Positions 9,366-17,557 of a DNA stretch of 64,000 bases are shown one piece after another; position 1 is the stretch's first letter; each line of letters opens with the position of its first letter. Below the pieces are notes generated by a model. The model was not told the origin of the DNA, searched no databases, and was given only the letters and a program-made list of their open reading frames with translations. This stretch comes from Chthoniobacterales bacterium (lineage in GTDB: Bacteria > Verrucomicrobiota > Verrucomicrobiia > Chthoniobacterales > DASVRZ01), in the NCBI GenBank assembly GCA_039930045.1, contig JBDSQB010000003.1:62001-126000 (forward strand), given 5' to 3'. A program made the translations under genes and the position numbers.

Positions 9366-10588
9366 CGCCCTCGCTGCCTCTGCCCACCGGTAAATGGATT
9401 CGGAGCGGCTGGTCCCTCTTTTTTGGATTTGGGTTGGATCATGCTCACGACAACCGGATCGCCTTCATTGAGGCCGGACACAACTTCGGTGCTCACGCCG
9501 TCGCTGATGCCGAGTTGGACTTCTTTCGGCTGCGGCTTGCTGGCTCCGGCGGGCAAAATGTAAACCGTCTGCGCACGTTTGCCGCCACCCCGACGCCGGC
9601 TACCGCCACCTTCGCGGCGTCCTCCTTCCGGCGGCTTGCCCGCTACGACGACGGGGGTTTCCTCCAAGCGAATCCTCAGGGCGGCGTTCGGGAGTTTCAG
9701 CACGTCCTGACGTTCCGCGACGAGGACGGAAACGTTGGCGGTCATGCCCGGCTTGAGCTTCAAATCTGTGTTGTCCACGCTGATGACTGTGTCGTAAGTC
9801 ACCACATTCTGGACGGTGAGCGGTGCGTTGCGGACTTGAGTTACAGTCCCATGGAAGGTGCGATACGGGAACGCATCGACGGTAAAATCCACCTTTTGCC
9901 CGACTTCGACCGTCCCCACATCGGCCTCGGCGACGTTGGCGTCGATCTGCATTTTCGTGAGGTCATTTGCGATGGTGAACAAAACCGGCGCGCTCAAACT
10001 CGCCGCCACCGTCTGCCCGACATCGACGCTACGCGAGATGACGATGCCGCTGATCGGCGCGTTGATCGTGCAGCGAGCCAGATCGATCCGCGCTTTTTCC
10101 AGCGAGCCTTTTTTGATTTTGATCTGGGCTTCGGATTGATGGAGCGCCGCATCCGACGCATCAACCTCGGATTTGGCGGCAGAATTGATGGTTAATAATT
10201 TCCGCGTGCGTGCGGCATTCACCACGGCCAATTCGTGCGCCGCCTCGGCATTGGCCAGATCGCCCTCGGCAATAGACACAGCGGCTTGATACGTGCCGGG
10301 GTCGATTTGCGCGATGAGCTGGCCCTCTTTTACAGGCGTATTGAAGTCGGCCAGCAGCTTCTGGATGATGCCGGAGATCTGGCTGCCGACCTGGACGTTG
10401 AGCACGGGATTGAGCGTGCCGGTGGCGGTCACGGCCTGCGTGACGTCGCCTTTTCCAATCGGAACCGTGACGTAGGTGGTCGGCTCATCCTGCGTTGTAC
10501 TCCAAAAATACCAACCCGCGCCAGCGATAGCCGCAATGACCAAAAACCACCAGACCCAGGATATGCGCGACGTCTTTTGAATACTCAC
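9362..10588 (-). CDS. Periplasmic adaptor (membrane fusion) protein, MacA-like
   Basis: 408 residues with a GTG start. An N-terminal signal anchor (VWWFLVIAAIAGAGWYFW) is followed by a lipoyl-like barrel split by a coiled-coil hairpin: GSQISGIIQKLLADFNTPVK, a helical region rich in Ala, Glu and Lys, then NAPISGIVISRSVDVGQTVA. A beta-barrel and membrane-proximal domain come next. The C-terminal tail contains a basic glycine-rich stretch around residue 330 that is not typical of MacA and may be a linker. It is the first gene of the exporter operon. The start lies 102 bp from the divergent TrhO-RluA gene, so both promoters must be in that spacer. Confidence 0.9.
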   Translation of the reverse strand: MSIQKTSRISWVWWFLVIAAIAGAGWYFWSTTQDEPTTYVTVPIGKGDVTQAVTATGTLNPVLNVQVGSQISGIIQKLLADFNTPVKEGQLIAQIDPGTYQAAVSIAEGDLANAEAAHELAVVNAARTRKLLTINSAAKSEVDASDAALHQSEAQIKIKKGSLEKARIDLARCTINAPISGIVISRSVDVGQTVAASLSAPVLFTIANDLTKMQIDANVAEADVGTVEVGQKVDFTVDAFPYRTFHGTVTQVRNAPLTVQNVVTYDTVISVDNTDLKLKPGMTANVSVLVAERQDVLKLPNAALRIRLEETPVVVAGKPPEGGRREGGGSRRRGGGKRAQTVYILPAGASKPQPKEVQLGISDGVSTEVVSGLNEGDPVVVSMIQPKSKKEGPAAPNPFTGGQRQRGR

Positions 10589-10690
10589 AATTTAGTGCCA
10601 GAGCGAACCCGTCCGCCAGAGGAAAGTTGCGCACTGCACAGCGAGAAAGTGCTATGAAACTCCCCCGATCTGTGGATGCTTTCTTCCCCA

Positions 10691-12475
10691 ATGCCCGCCA
10701 TCACCAATATCGCCGCCTACCGATTTACCCGACTGGACGACTTGAAGTCGCTGCGCCAGCGCCTGCTCGATCAATGCCGGACCTGGGGGTTGAAGGGGAC
10801 GATTCTGCTGAGCACCGAGGGGATCAATCTATTCGTCGCTGGCAGACGCGCCGAGATCGAAAAACTCGTGGCCGAGTTGCATTCGATTCAGGGCTTGGAA
10901 ACGCTCGCGCCGAAATACAGCGAGAGCGACGACCAGCCATTTTCTCGGATGCTGGTGCGGATCAAAAAGGAAATCATTTCCTTCGGAGTCGAGGGCATCG
11001 ATCCCGGAACGCGCACGTCGCCGAAGTTGCAGGCACGCGAATTGAAGCGCTGGCTGGACGAGGGCCGCCCGGTGACGCTGCTCGACACGCGCAACGATTA
11101 CGAGGTGAAGCTGGGCACGTTTCGCGGCGCGAAGGTGCTGGAGATCGACCATTTTCGCGAGTTCCCTGATGCAGTCAGCCAGCTTCCCGACGAGCTGAAA
11201 CAAACGCCGATCGTGATGTTTTGCACGGGCGGCATTCGTTGCGAAAAAGCCGGGCCCTACATGGAGCGCGAGGGTTTTCAAAACATCTTCCAACTCGACG
11301 GCGGCATCCTAAAATACTTCGAGGAAGTCGGCGGCGATCACTACGACGGCGAGTGTTTTGTCTTCGATCATCGCGTCGGAGTCGATCCGGCTTTGCAGGA
11401 AACGGACTCGGCGATTTGCTTCGTTTGCCAGACGCCGCTTGATCGAGACGACCAGCAGGATGCGCGGTTTGTGCCGAATCTGAGCTGCCCGTATTGCCAT
11501 AAAAATTCCGATGAGGAAATGGCCGAGAACATCGCCCAGCATCAGGCGGCGATTCGAAAATACACGACTCCTCTGCCCGGCTCGCAGCCGTATCTGAACG
11601 AGCGTCCTCTGAACATACCGGCTGAGTACGATGGAACTCCGCTGCTCGATGTGCTCTGCGGCATTTTCCCGCACGTATCTGAAGACGAATGGTCGGAAAT
11701 CGTGGACCGGGGAAGTTTTCGCGCACCGAATGGCGAGACAGCCACAGAGAATCAAATCGTGCGCGCCGGGGAACGTTACAGGCGGATCACGCCGGGCACA
11801 GTTGAACCGGAGGTGAACGCCGACATCCGCATTTTGTATGAAGACGAAGCCATTGTGGTCCTCGAAAAACCAGCACCGCTGCCGATGCATCCGAGCGGTC
11901 GCTTCAACCGAAATACGCTCCAGTTTATTTTGAATGCGGCTTACGCACCGCAGAAAATTCAGGCGGCGCACCGGCTCGATGCGAATACGACCGGACTCGT
12001 CGTTTGCACGCGCACGCGACATTTTGCGAAGCTGCTCCAGCCACAATTTGCCCGTGGCGAGGTGAAGAAAATCTATCTTGCCCGTGTGCAAGGCCATCCG
12101 GCGGAGGATGATTTTTTTTGTGACGCTCCCATTGGAATGGAAGTCGGCCCGGCGGGTTCGCGCGACATCGACGAGGCGGCGGGCCAGATGGCGCGAACAA
12201 ATTTCAAGGTCGTCAGTCGAATGGAGGACGGCTCCAGTTTATTGGAAGTCGAGCCCGTGACAGGGCGCACCAATCAGATCCGGCTGCATCTGCGGACGCT
12301 GGGTTTTCCGATTTGCGGCGACGCGACTTATCTCGCAGACGGAACCACCGGAGAAACACAGACGCTCTCGCCCGATGCGCCACCGCTTTGTCTGCATTCG
12401 TGGAGGCTGTCGTTTCGTCATCCGCTGACAAATCTGCCAATACACTTCGAGGCCGCGAAACCGGATTGGGCCTAG
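10691..12475 (+). CDS. Fused tRNA uridine hydroxylase (TrhO-like) and RluA-type pseudouridine synthase
   Basis: 594 residues joining two RNA-modifying modules. Residues 1 to about 300 are TrhO/YceA-like: an N-terminal acylphosphatase-like domain (GTILLSTEGINLFVAG), a rhodanese domain with the active-site Cys near residue 178 in MFCTGGIRCEKAG, and a putative metal-binding pair CFVCQ and CPYCHKN. The second half has a short S4-like segment and then an RluA catalytic domain with the nucleophilic Asp in HRLDANTTGLVVCTRTR and the late motif VTGRTNQIRLHLRTLGFPI. TrhO makes 5-hydroxyuridine at the tRNA wobble position, and RluA enzymes make pseudouridine in rRNA or tRNA. ATG at 10691 is preferred over 10676 because the family begins near MPAITNIAAY. 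It ends convergent with the MASE1 kinase with a four-base overlap. Confidence 0.9.
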   Translation: MPAITNIAAYRFTRLDDLKSLRQRLLDQCRTWGLKGTILLSTEGINLFVAGRRAEIEKLVAELHSIQGLETLAPKYSESDDQPFSRMLVRIKKEIISFGVEGIDPGTRTSPKLQARELKRWLDEGRPVTLLDTRNDYEVKLGTFRGAKVLEIDHFREFPDAVSQLPDELKQTPIVMFCTGGIRCEKAGPYMEREGFQNIFQLDGGILKYFEEVGGDHYDGECFVFDHRVGVDPALQETDSAICFVCQTPLDRDDQQDARFVPNLSCPYCHKNSDEEMAENIAQHQAAIRKYTTPLPGSQPYLNERPLNIPAEYDGTPLLDVLCGIFPHVSEDEWSEIVDRGSFRAPNGETATENQIVRAGERYRRITPGTVEPEVNADIRILYEDEAIVVLEKPAPLPMHPSGRFNRNTLQFILNAAYAPQKIQAAHRLDANTTGLVVCTRTRHFAKLLQPQFARGEVKKIYLARVQGHPAEDDFFCDAPIGMEVGPAGSRDIDEAAGQMARTNFKVVSRMEDGSSLLEVEPVTGRTNQIRLHLRTLGFPICGDATYLADGTTGETQTLSPDAPPLCLHSWRLSFRHPLTNLPIHFEAAKPDWA

Positions 12476-14508
12476 CTCATCACTTCGCGGACTTTGACCA
12501 TGATGTCCTTGGTCGTAAATGGCTTGGGCAGAAACGTGGTTTTTCCGGTGCCGGGCAGTTCGAGGCTGACTTCCTCATTGGTGAATCCACTGGTCAACAC
12601 GATAGGCTGGTCGGGCTTGATCGAGCGAATGGCGCGGGCGACCTCGAAGCCAGTCATGCCCGGCATGATCCAGTCGATGATGACCACATCGATTTCCGGG
12701 ACTTCAGCTTGGTAAATATCGAGCGCGGCGATGCCGTTGCTGGCGGAGAAGACTTTGGCACCGGTTTCGCGGAGGAGTTGGACTGTGATCTCACGAACCA
12801 GATCATCGTCATCGACCATTAAATAAGCCTCGCTGGTGCGTTCCAGCGCAGGAGCCGCGGGTAGCGTTTTCGTTTGTTCCGGCAAGGTGCGAACGGGCAA
12901 AAGGATGGTAATTTCAGTCCCTTTGTCGCGCTGCGAGACGACTTGCAATGTTCCCTGATGCGCGCGCACGATGCCGAGGACAAAGGCCAGACCCAGGCCG
13001 CGCCCGGTGAATTTTGTGGTGAAAAACGGCTCGAAGATCCGGTCCTTAATGTCGTCCGACATGCCCTCACCGTTGTCGCGAACGGTGAAATAAACGTAAC
13101 TCCCCGCAGGCACCTGGAGTGAGGGCAGATTGTGGCGCGAATTGGCGTCGTCGATTTTTTTAATCCCTGTCTCCACCTCGATGAGACCGCTCCGTCCGTG
13201 ATAAGCCTCGACCGAGTTGTCGATCAAATTTTGGAAGACTTGAAGAAGCTGATCCGGCTGGATATTCACTTGCAGAACTTCGGGAGAAAAAACGGTCTGC
13301 ACGCGGATCTGGCGTGGCAGCACGGGCGTCATGGCAGCCAGATGTTTTTCCAGCCAATCGTTCAGATTCACCGCGACATCAGCGATCACGGTGTAGCCGG
13401 AAAAGGCGACCATTTGCTGGCAAAGTTCGGAAGCTTTGCGCCCGGCTTTCTCGATTTCGCCCGTGTGCTCCTCGACGAGCGGATTGCCTGGCAGCCGGAG
13501 TTTGAGAAGCTCGGCATTTCCCATGACGGCGGTGAGCAAATTATTAAAGTCGTGAGCAATGCCGCCAGCCATAATGCCCAAGCTTTCGTATTTCTGGGTT
13601 TCATGGAGCCGCAACTCGCTTGTGTGCAGAGCGAGGTTGGAGGCGATTCTTTCGGAAATTAGCGAGGCGACAAGCAGGGCGCTGAGACTGGAAACGACTT
13701 GGAACGTCTGCAAAATCCAGACATTTTCCACGACGGCCGCAACCCGGAATGGACCGGAAAAAGCCGCTACAGATTGAATCGCCACGAAACACACCAAGGC
13801 GCTGGCTGTGGCCGCGCCCCGCATTCCAAAACGCAGCGCGGCCCAGAGCAGAAATGGAAACGTGAGAAAGGCCAGCGCGGAATCCGACACCGGGCCGCCG
13901 AAATTGAAAACCGCCCGGCAGACCACGGTCAAACCGATGCCGAGAGCCAGGATTTCCACGATTTTATTTCTGGAAAGCGGCTCACGCTTCGGTTTCCACC
14001 AGGAGAGAATCAGAGGTGCCACGACCAGAATACCGAGCACGTCTCCCGACCACCAAGTGGTCCAGACCGAGGCCAGTTCTCTTCCTTCTGCTTTTTGCGC
14101 CAGCCATGCGGCAAGGGTGCCAAGCGTAGCTGCAATAATCGGGGCCAGCGCCGCGCTGAAGGCCAGCGCCACCACATCCCGCGAGCGATCCAGTTTGAGG
14201 TGAAATTTCGCGAGCCGGATCAGAAAAAGATAGGCTACGACCGCCTCCAAGGTGTTTCCCAGAGCGATGGTGGCGGTCACCGTCCACGGCAACTGTCGAA
14301 AATAAGCGGCTGTAACAACCCCAAGAACGATGCCCGGCAACGTCTTCCAGCCTTGCAAAAGCAGGAAGCACAAAGCCAGTCCCGCAGGCGGCCAGAATGG
14401 GGACACATACCCGGAAAGCGCGGCGGAAGTGAGCCCAAACCATCCTGCGGCGACATACATTCCTGCGAGTAGGAGCGTGCGTAGGATGTGTTGTGGGAGG
14501 TCTTTCAT
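12472..14508 (-). CDS. MASE1-domain hybrid histidine kinase with C-terminal receiver
   Basis: 678 residues. The first 290 or so form a multi-helix MASE1-type sensor (VSPFWPPAGLALCFLLLQGW is characteristic). HisKA carries the phospho-acceptor in MAGGIAHDFNNLLTAVMGNA. The HATPase domain has NLIDNSVEAYHGRSG, DNGEGMSDDIKDRIFEPFF and GRGLGLAFVLG. A receiver domain closes the protein, with the acceptor Asp in IDWIMPGMTGFEVARAI and Lys in FLPKPF. No output domain is present, so phosphate is presumably passed to a phosphotransfer protein or the receiver acts as a brake. The gene stands alone with its own upstream spacer. Confidence 0.92.
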   Translation of the reverse strand: MKDLPQHILRTLLLAGMYVAAGWFGLTSAALSGYVSPFWPPAGLALCFLLLQGWKTLPGIVLGVVTAAYFRQLPWTVTATIALGNTLEAVVAYLFLIRLAKFHLKLDRSRDVVALAFSAALAPIIAATLGTLAAWLAQKAEGRELASVWTTWWSGDVLGILVVAPLILSWWKPKREPLSRNKIVEILALGIGLTVVCRAVFNFGGPVSDSALAFLTFPFLLWAALRFGMRGAATASALVCFVAIQSVAAFSGPFRVAAVVENVWILQTFQVVSSLSALLVASLISERIASNLALHTSELRLHETQKYESLGIMAGGIAHDFNNLLTAVMGNAELLKLRLPGNPLVEEHTGEIEKAGRKASELCQQMVAFSGYTVIADVAVNLNDWLEKHLAAMTPVLPRQIRVQTVFSPEVLQVNIQPDQLLQVFQNLIDNSVEAYHGRSGLIEVETGIKKIDDANSRHNLPSLQVPAGSYVYFTVRDNGEGMSDDIKDRIFEPFFTTKFTGRGLGLAFVLGIVRAHQGTLQVVSQRDKGTEITILLPVRTLPEQTKTLPAAPALERTSEAYLMVDDDDLVREITVQLLRETGAKVFSASNGIAALDIYQAEVPEIDVVIIDWIMPGMTGFEVARAIRSIKPDQPIVLTSGFTNEEVSLELPGTGKTTFLPKPFTTKDIMVKVREVMS

Positions 14509-14607
14509 TCAGGAATAAAGGATCACGTGGCCATGGTTTAATGGATTACATCCATAGTTGCTTTTGAAGATTCAAAAAGCGAACCCAATCGTTTGAAAAG
14601 ACGATAA
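14509..14607. other. Spacer upstream of the MASE1 kinase
   Basis: A 99-bp AT-richer spacer between two minus-strand genes. It should hold the kinase promoter. I see no hairpin or repeat in it. Confidence 0.4.
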
Positions 14608-15054
14608 TCATAGCCAGTCGCCCGATCGGATGCGCTGCAAACCGGTAATCGCGCCTCGATACCAATAAATCCAAGCGGTGATTGTTTCCCCGTCTTCCAT
14701 AGCAATGGAAGTCAGCTCACGGCGATATTCATAGGGCTCGGGATCGGTGGGAGCGCAGCCTTCATAAAGGTCGAGCGCGTGAATCTGGGTGGCGAAGTCG
14801 TCGAGTTCGTGGACGTCCCCAGAAACCCAGCCATCACCCGGTTCGACCGGAACTGCCCCAGGATAGTCGCCGAGATTGTAGAGTTGTGCGGAGACTTTTC
14901 CCCGTCCCAAAAGGCGTGTGCGACCGAGCAGAGCGGCTTTCCCGCTCGGGTCCGAGCGTTGCAGAGTTCCATAGACGAAAAGTCGCGTAATTGGCGCTTC
15001 GCTCAAATTTGAGAAGGATTTGACTTCCATTTCAATGGCAACATCGAACGTCAT
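14608..15054 (-). CDS. Gamma-glutamylcyclotransferase-like (AIG2/GGCT fold) protein
   Basis: About 148 residues. The substrate loop motif VYGTL (in ITRLFVYGTLQRSD) and the downstream acidic residue in HALDLYEGCAPTDPEPYEY match the GGCT/AIG2 fold, whose members turn gamma-glutamyl compounds or gamma-glutamylamines into 5-oxoproline. The C-terminal stretch ITAWIYWYRG also fits. ATG at 15054 is chosen; an upstream TTG at 15087 and a downstream ATG at 15030 are alternatives. Substrate specificity is unknown. It is monocistronic and divergent from the lipoprotein gene that follows. Confidence 0.8.
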   Translation of the reverse strand: MTFDVAIEMEVKSFSNLSEAPITRLFVYGTLQRSDPSGKAALLGRTRLLGRGKVSAQLYNLGDYPGAVPVEPGDGWVSGDVHELDDFATQIHALDLYEGCAPTDPEPYEYRRELTSIAMEDGETITAWIYWYRGAITGLQRIRSGDWL

Positions 15055-15135
15055 TGCCCTAGGTAAAGGCTTTTTACTTCGCTCCAATGCGTCGCATACT
15101 TGCGACGCGGCACGGCTCTAGCTCTATATAAATCT

Positions 15136-15630
15136 ATGAAAGGTTTCTCCTCCAACTCACTTCGGGCCCTCCTCCTTTTGGCTGTGGCATTCTCATTGCA
15201 AGCTTGCTCCTCAATGTCCGGTCCGCGCGGCTCGGTCGCCTTTGGCCGGGCTCACGCTCCAGCCGAAGCGCCGTCGCCCGTGAAGGACGCCATTCACGCC
15301 GGCAACCGTATTGCGGGCAAACCCTACAAATGGGGCGGTGGCCACGGCAGTTTCGACGATTCGGGTTACGATTGCTCGGGCACCGTCAGTTACGCTTTGG
15401 GCCGGGCTGGATTGTTATCATCGCCGATGGATTCCAAATCTCTCATGAACTACGGCGAGAGCGGTCGCGGTCGCTGGATCACCATTTACGCCCGCAGCGG
15501 GCACGCCTTCATGGTGGTCGCCGGGATTCGCCTCGACACGACCGGCAACCGCGGCAACGACGGCCCCGGCTGGCGGGGAAATGCCCGTTCCCTGCGCGGC
15601 TTCGTGGCACGTCATCCTGCGGGTCTGTAA
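15136..15630 (+). CDS. Small NlpC/P60-type peptidoglycan hydrolase lipoprotein
   Basis: 164 residues. A lipoprotein signal ends in the lipobox LQAC, so the mature protein should be lipid-anchored. The catalytic Cys of the NlpC/P60 fold is in DSGYDCSGTVSYALGRAG and a His follows in ARSGHAFMVVAGIRLDT. The domain is short and appears to end soon after the His, so the third catalytic residue is not clear. The family cuts peptide stems of peptidoglycan, mostly after D-Glu. The first plausible ATG next to the signal peptide is at 15136. A tiny conserved-looking gene follows 56 bp later. Confidence 0.8.
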   Translation: MKGFSSNSLRALLLLAVAFSLQACSSMSGPRGSVAFGRAHAPAEAPSPVKDAIHAGNRIAGKPYKWGGGHGSFDDSGYDCSGTVSYALGRAGLLSSPMDSKSLMNYGESGRGRWITIYARSGHAFMVVAGIRLDTTGNRGNDGPGWRGNARSLRGFVARHPAGL

Positions 15631-15685
15631 AATTTTCCTGCGAAATAAACTGGCCGTCGATGGCAGGCGCGACGAATCATTCGCC

Positions 15686-15877
15686 ATGCTCAAACTACAA
15701 CAAGGCCAAGTCTGGCAGCAGGGCGCGACTTACATCCGCATCACTCAATTGGAGCGGCTCTCGGTCGATTACAAAGCCATGGAAAGCCTCACCTCGGGTA
15801 CCGGCAGAGTGCAGAAAGCGACTAAAAAAGAATTCTGCCGGATGATCAAAGGCGCCACTTTGCTGCCAGATTCCTAA
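15686..15877 (+). CDS. Small uncharacterised protein (63 residues)
   Basis: Begins MLKLQQGQVWQQGATYIRI and ends KEFCRMIKGATLLPDS. There is no signal peptide or membrane segment; the sequence reads like a compact beta-rich domain with a basic C-terminal helix. The open frame extends upstream to 15581, but the internal ATG at 15686 gives a sensible compact protein. Its last 32 bases overlap the 3' end of the convergent tag gene, which lowers confidence slightly. I do not recognise a named family. Confidence 0.55.
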   Translation: MLKLQQGQVWQQGATYIRITQLERLSVDYKAMESLTSGTGRVQKATKKEFCRMIKGATLLPDS

Positions 15878-16442
15878 CCGGCTCGCGCCGAAAACAGGTC
15901 GCCGAATGGTCGTTCACCATGCCGACGGCCTGCATGAAAGCATAGCAAATCGTCGAGCCGACGAAGGTAAAGCCCAGTTTCTTTAACGCCCGGCTCATCG
16001 CATCGCTGGCCTCGCTGCGAGTGGGATAATCGCCCAAGTCGGTCCGGTTATTTTGTTGCGGCGTATTGTCGGCAAAGCTCCAAAGGTAGCGGGAAAACGC
16101 ATCGAGATCGCCGCCGAACGCCTGCAACGCACGAGCATTTCGCACCACCGCCCGGACTTTGAGTCGATTGCGGATGATTCCCGGATTCAGCAATGCCGCC
16201 GAGATCGGCTCCTCCGTCCAGGCGGCGAGCTTGGCCGGATCAAAATTTTCAAAGATTTCCCGGTAAGCCGGGCGCTTGCCCAAGACTGTGCGCCAGCTCA
16301 GGCCGGCTTGCGCGCCTTCCAGGTTGAGCATTTCAAAAAGCAGCCGTCCATCGCGCACCGGCACGCCCCATTCCTCGTCGTGATACGCCTCGTAAAGCGC
16401 GTCTCTCGGCGGACACCACGGACAACGAATTTTTTCGCTCAT
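15846..16442 (-). CDS. tag: DNA-3-methyladenine glycosylase I
   Basis: 198 residues, close to E. coli Tag. It removes N3-methyladenine from alkylated DNA to start base excision repair. Diagnostic blocks are CPWCPPRDALYEAYHDEEWG, LNLEGAQAGLSWRTVLGKR, the segment LGFTFVGSTICYAFMQAVG and NDHSATCFR. The Cys near the N terminus, the first His and the late His/Cys are the expected zinc ligands. The helix-hairpin-helix region resembles other Tag proteins. ATG at 16442 gives the family N terminus; an upstream in-frame extension looks non-coding. Confidence 0.95.
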   Translation of the reverse strand: MSEKIRCPWCPPRDALYEAYHDEEWGVPVRDGRLLFEMLNLEGAQAGLSWRTVLGKRPAYREIFENFDPAKLAAWTEEPISAALLNPGIIRNRLKVRAVVRNARALQAFGGDLDAFSRYLWSFADNTPQQNNRTDLGDYPTRSEASDAMSRALKKLGFTFVGSTICYAFMQAVGMVNDHSATCFRREPVRNLAAKWRL

Positions 16443-16536
16443 GCGAATCGAGTCTAACTCGACTGTGTTCGCTGTAAATTCCGAAGCCGGGCAAATGGTT
16501 GATTGAATCCGCAATCCGCCTGACTATCTTGCGGCC

Positions 16537-16896
16537 ATGCCCTCGAACGTCTTTGGCGACCCTCTGGAATGCTGCTGCAACAACCCGCTGACCGGTTACT
16601 ATCGCGACGGATTTTGTCACACCGGACCCGGCGATGTAGGGTTGCACACGGTCTGCGTGGTGGTGACCGACGAGTTTCTGGAGTTTAGCCAAAGCCGGGG
16701 AAATGATCTGTCCACGCCGATGCCGGAGTATCAATTTCCCGGATTGAAAGCGGGCGACAAATGGTGTCTCTGCGTCACCCGCTGGGTTGAGGCCTTGGAG
16801 GAAAACATGGCACCGCAGGTCGTGCTCGCCGCAACCCACGCGAGCGCGTTGGAATTTATTAGTCTGGAAGAGCTACAAGCCTACGCCGTGGACTAA
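16537..16896 (+). CDS. DUF2237 family protein
   Basis: 119 residues matching the small DUF2237 (COG3651) family. The family hallmarks are FGDPLECCCNNPLTGYYRDG, CHTGPGDVGLHTVCVVVTDE, FLEFSQSRGNDLSTPMPEY and the final GDKWCLCVTRWVEALE with HASALEFISLEELQAYAVD. The conserved cysteines suggest metal binding, but no function is established for the family. The prepilin-like gene starts one base after its stop, so the two are probably cotranscribed by chance proximity rather than shared role. Confidence 0.9.
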   Translation: MPSNVFGDPLECCCNNPLTGYYRDGFCHTGPGDVGLHTVCVVVTDEFLEFSQSRGNDLSTPMPEYQFPGLKAGDKWCLCVTRWVEALEENMAPQVVLAATHASALEFISLEELQAYAVD

Positions 16897-16897
16897 C

Positions 16898-17557
16898 ATG
16901 AAACTCCCTTCTCCCCGGAAGAAGCCATCCTTCGCCTTCTCGCTCATCGAGCTGCTGGTCGTCATGGTGATCATTGGCATTCTGGCCGCGACCCTTATTC
17001 CAGTTCTATCCAAAGCGAAGTCAGTGTCGAAGCAAAGCGCCTGCCTTTCTAACATGCGGCAGCTAGCCATCGCTTTCCATCTTTACACCGGCGACCACGA
17101 CTACGATCTGCCCGGACGTGTAAATGTTCCCGGACAGGATAAATGGCCGAAGCTGCTCTACGAATATACCAAGACGACCAAGGTTTTTTCCGCTCCCGGA
17201 ATTGAGGACAGCACGGGTGAAAGTCTCGACCTTCTCTCTAATGCCACTGATAACACAAGCTTCATCATGAATGGCTACAACGATCTCGGCGCCTACGGCA
17301 ATCCCGACTTCCATATCAAGATCATCAGCATCCCCTCTCCCGCGCAAACGATTTTGTTAGGAATGCCCAAGGCCCACGATACTAACTTCTACATGGACTA
17401 CAATGAGAACAACCACACGACGATTCTCAATCTGGAAGCTTACGGACTGGGCTCCAACTACGTGTTTGCCGACGGATCGGCGCGCTTTATCAAAGAGGCC
17501 GACTACCAGCCGATCATGTGGGCCGTGGACAAAAATTACACTGTGCCCGGGCAGTAG
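16898..17557 (+). CDS. Prepilin-like protein with N-terminal cleavage/methylation domain
   Basis: 219 residues. A short basic leader precedes the type IV pilin-like segment FAFSLIELLVVMVIIGILAA, with the prepilin peptidase site before the first Phe or Ser and the conserved Glu five residues in. The globular part has SACLSNMRQLAIAFHLYTGD and ends with NYVFADGSARFIKEADYQP. This is the abundant verrucomicrobial and planctomycete style of pseudopilin, many of which lack any obvious pilus operon. It may be a type II secretion-like pseudopilin or a surface protein. ATG at 16898 directly precedes the leader. Confidence 0.88.
   Translation: MKLPSPRKKPSFAFSLIELLVVMVIIGILAATLIPVLSKAKSVSKQSACLSNMRQLAIAFHLYTGDHDYDLPGRVNVPGQDKWPKLLYEYTKTTKVFSAPGIEDSTGESLDLLSNATDNTSFIMNGYNDLGAYGNPDFHIKIISIPSPAQTILLGMPKAHDTNFYMDYNENNHTTILNLEAYGLGSNYVFADGSARFIKEADYQPIMWAVDKNYTVPGQ

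Noticed and set aside
7411-10588. Confident assignment as the macrolide exporter MacAB
   Set aside because: The family is clear, but the ATPase and permease are separate and no substrate evidence exists, so the specific macA/macB symbols were not used.
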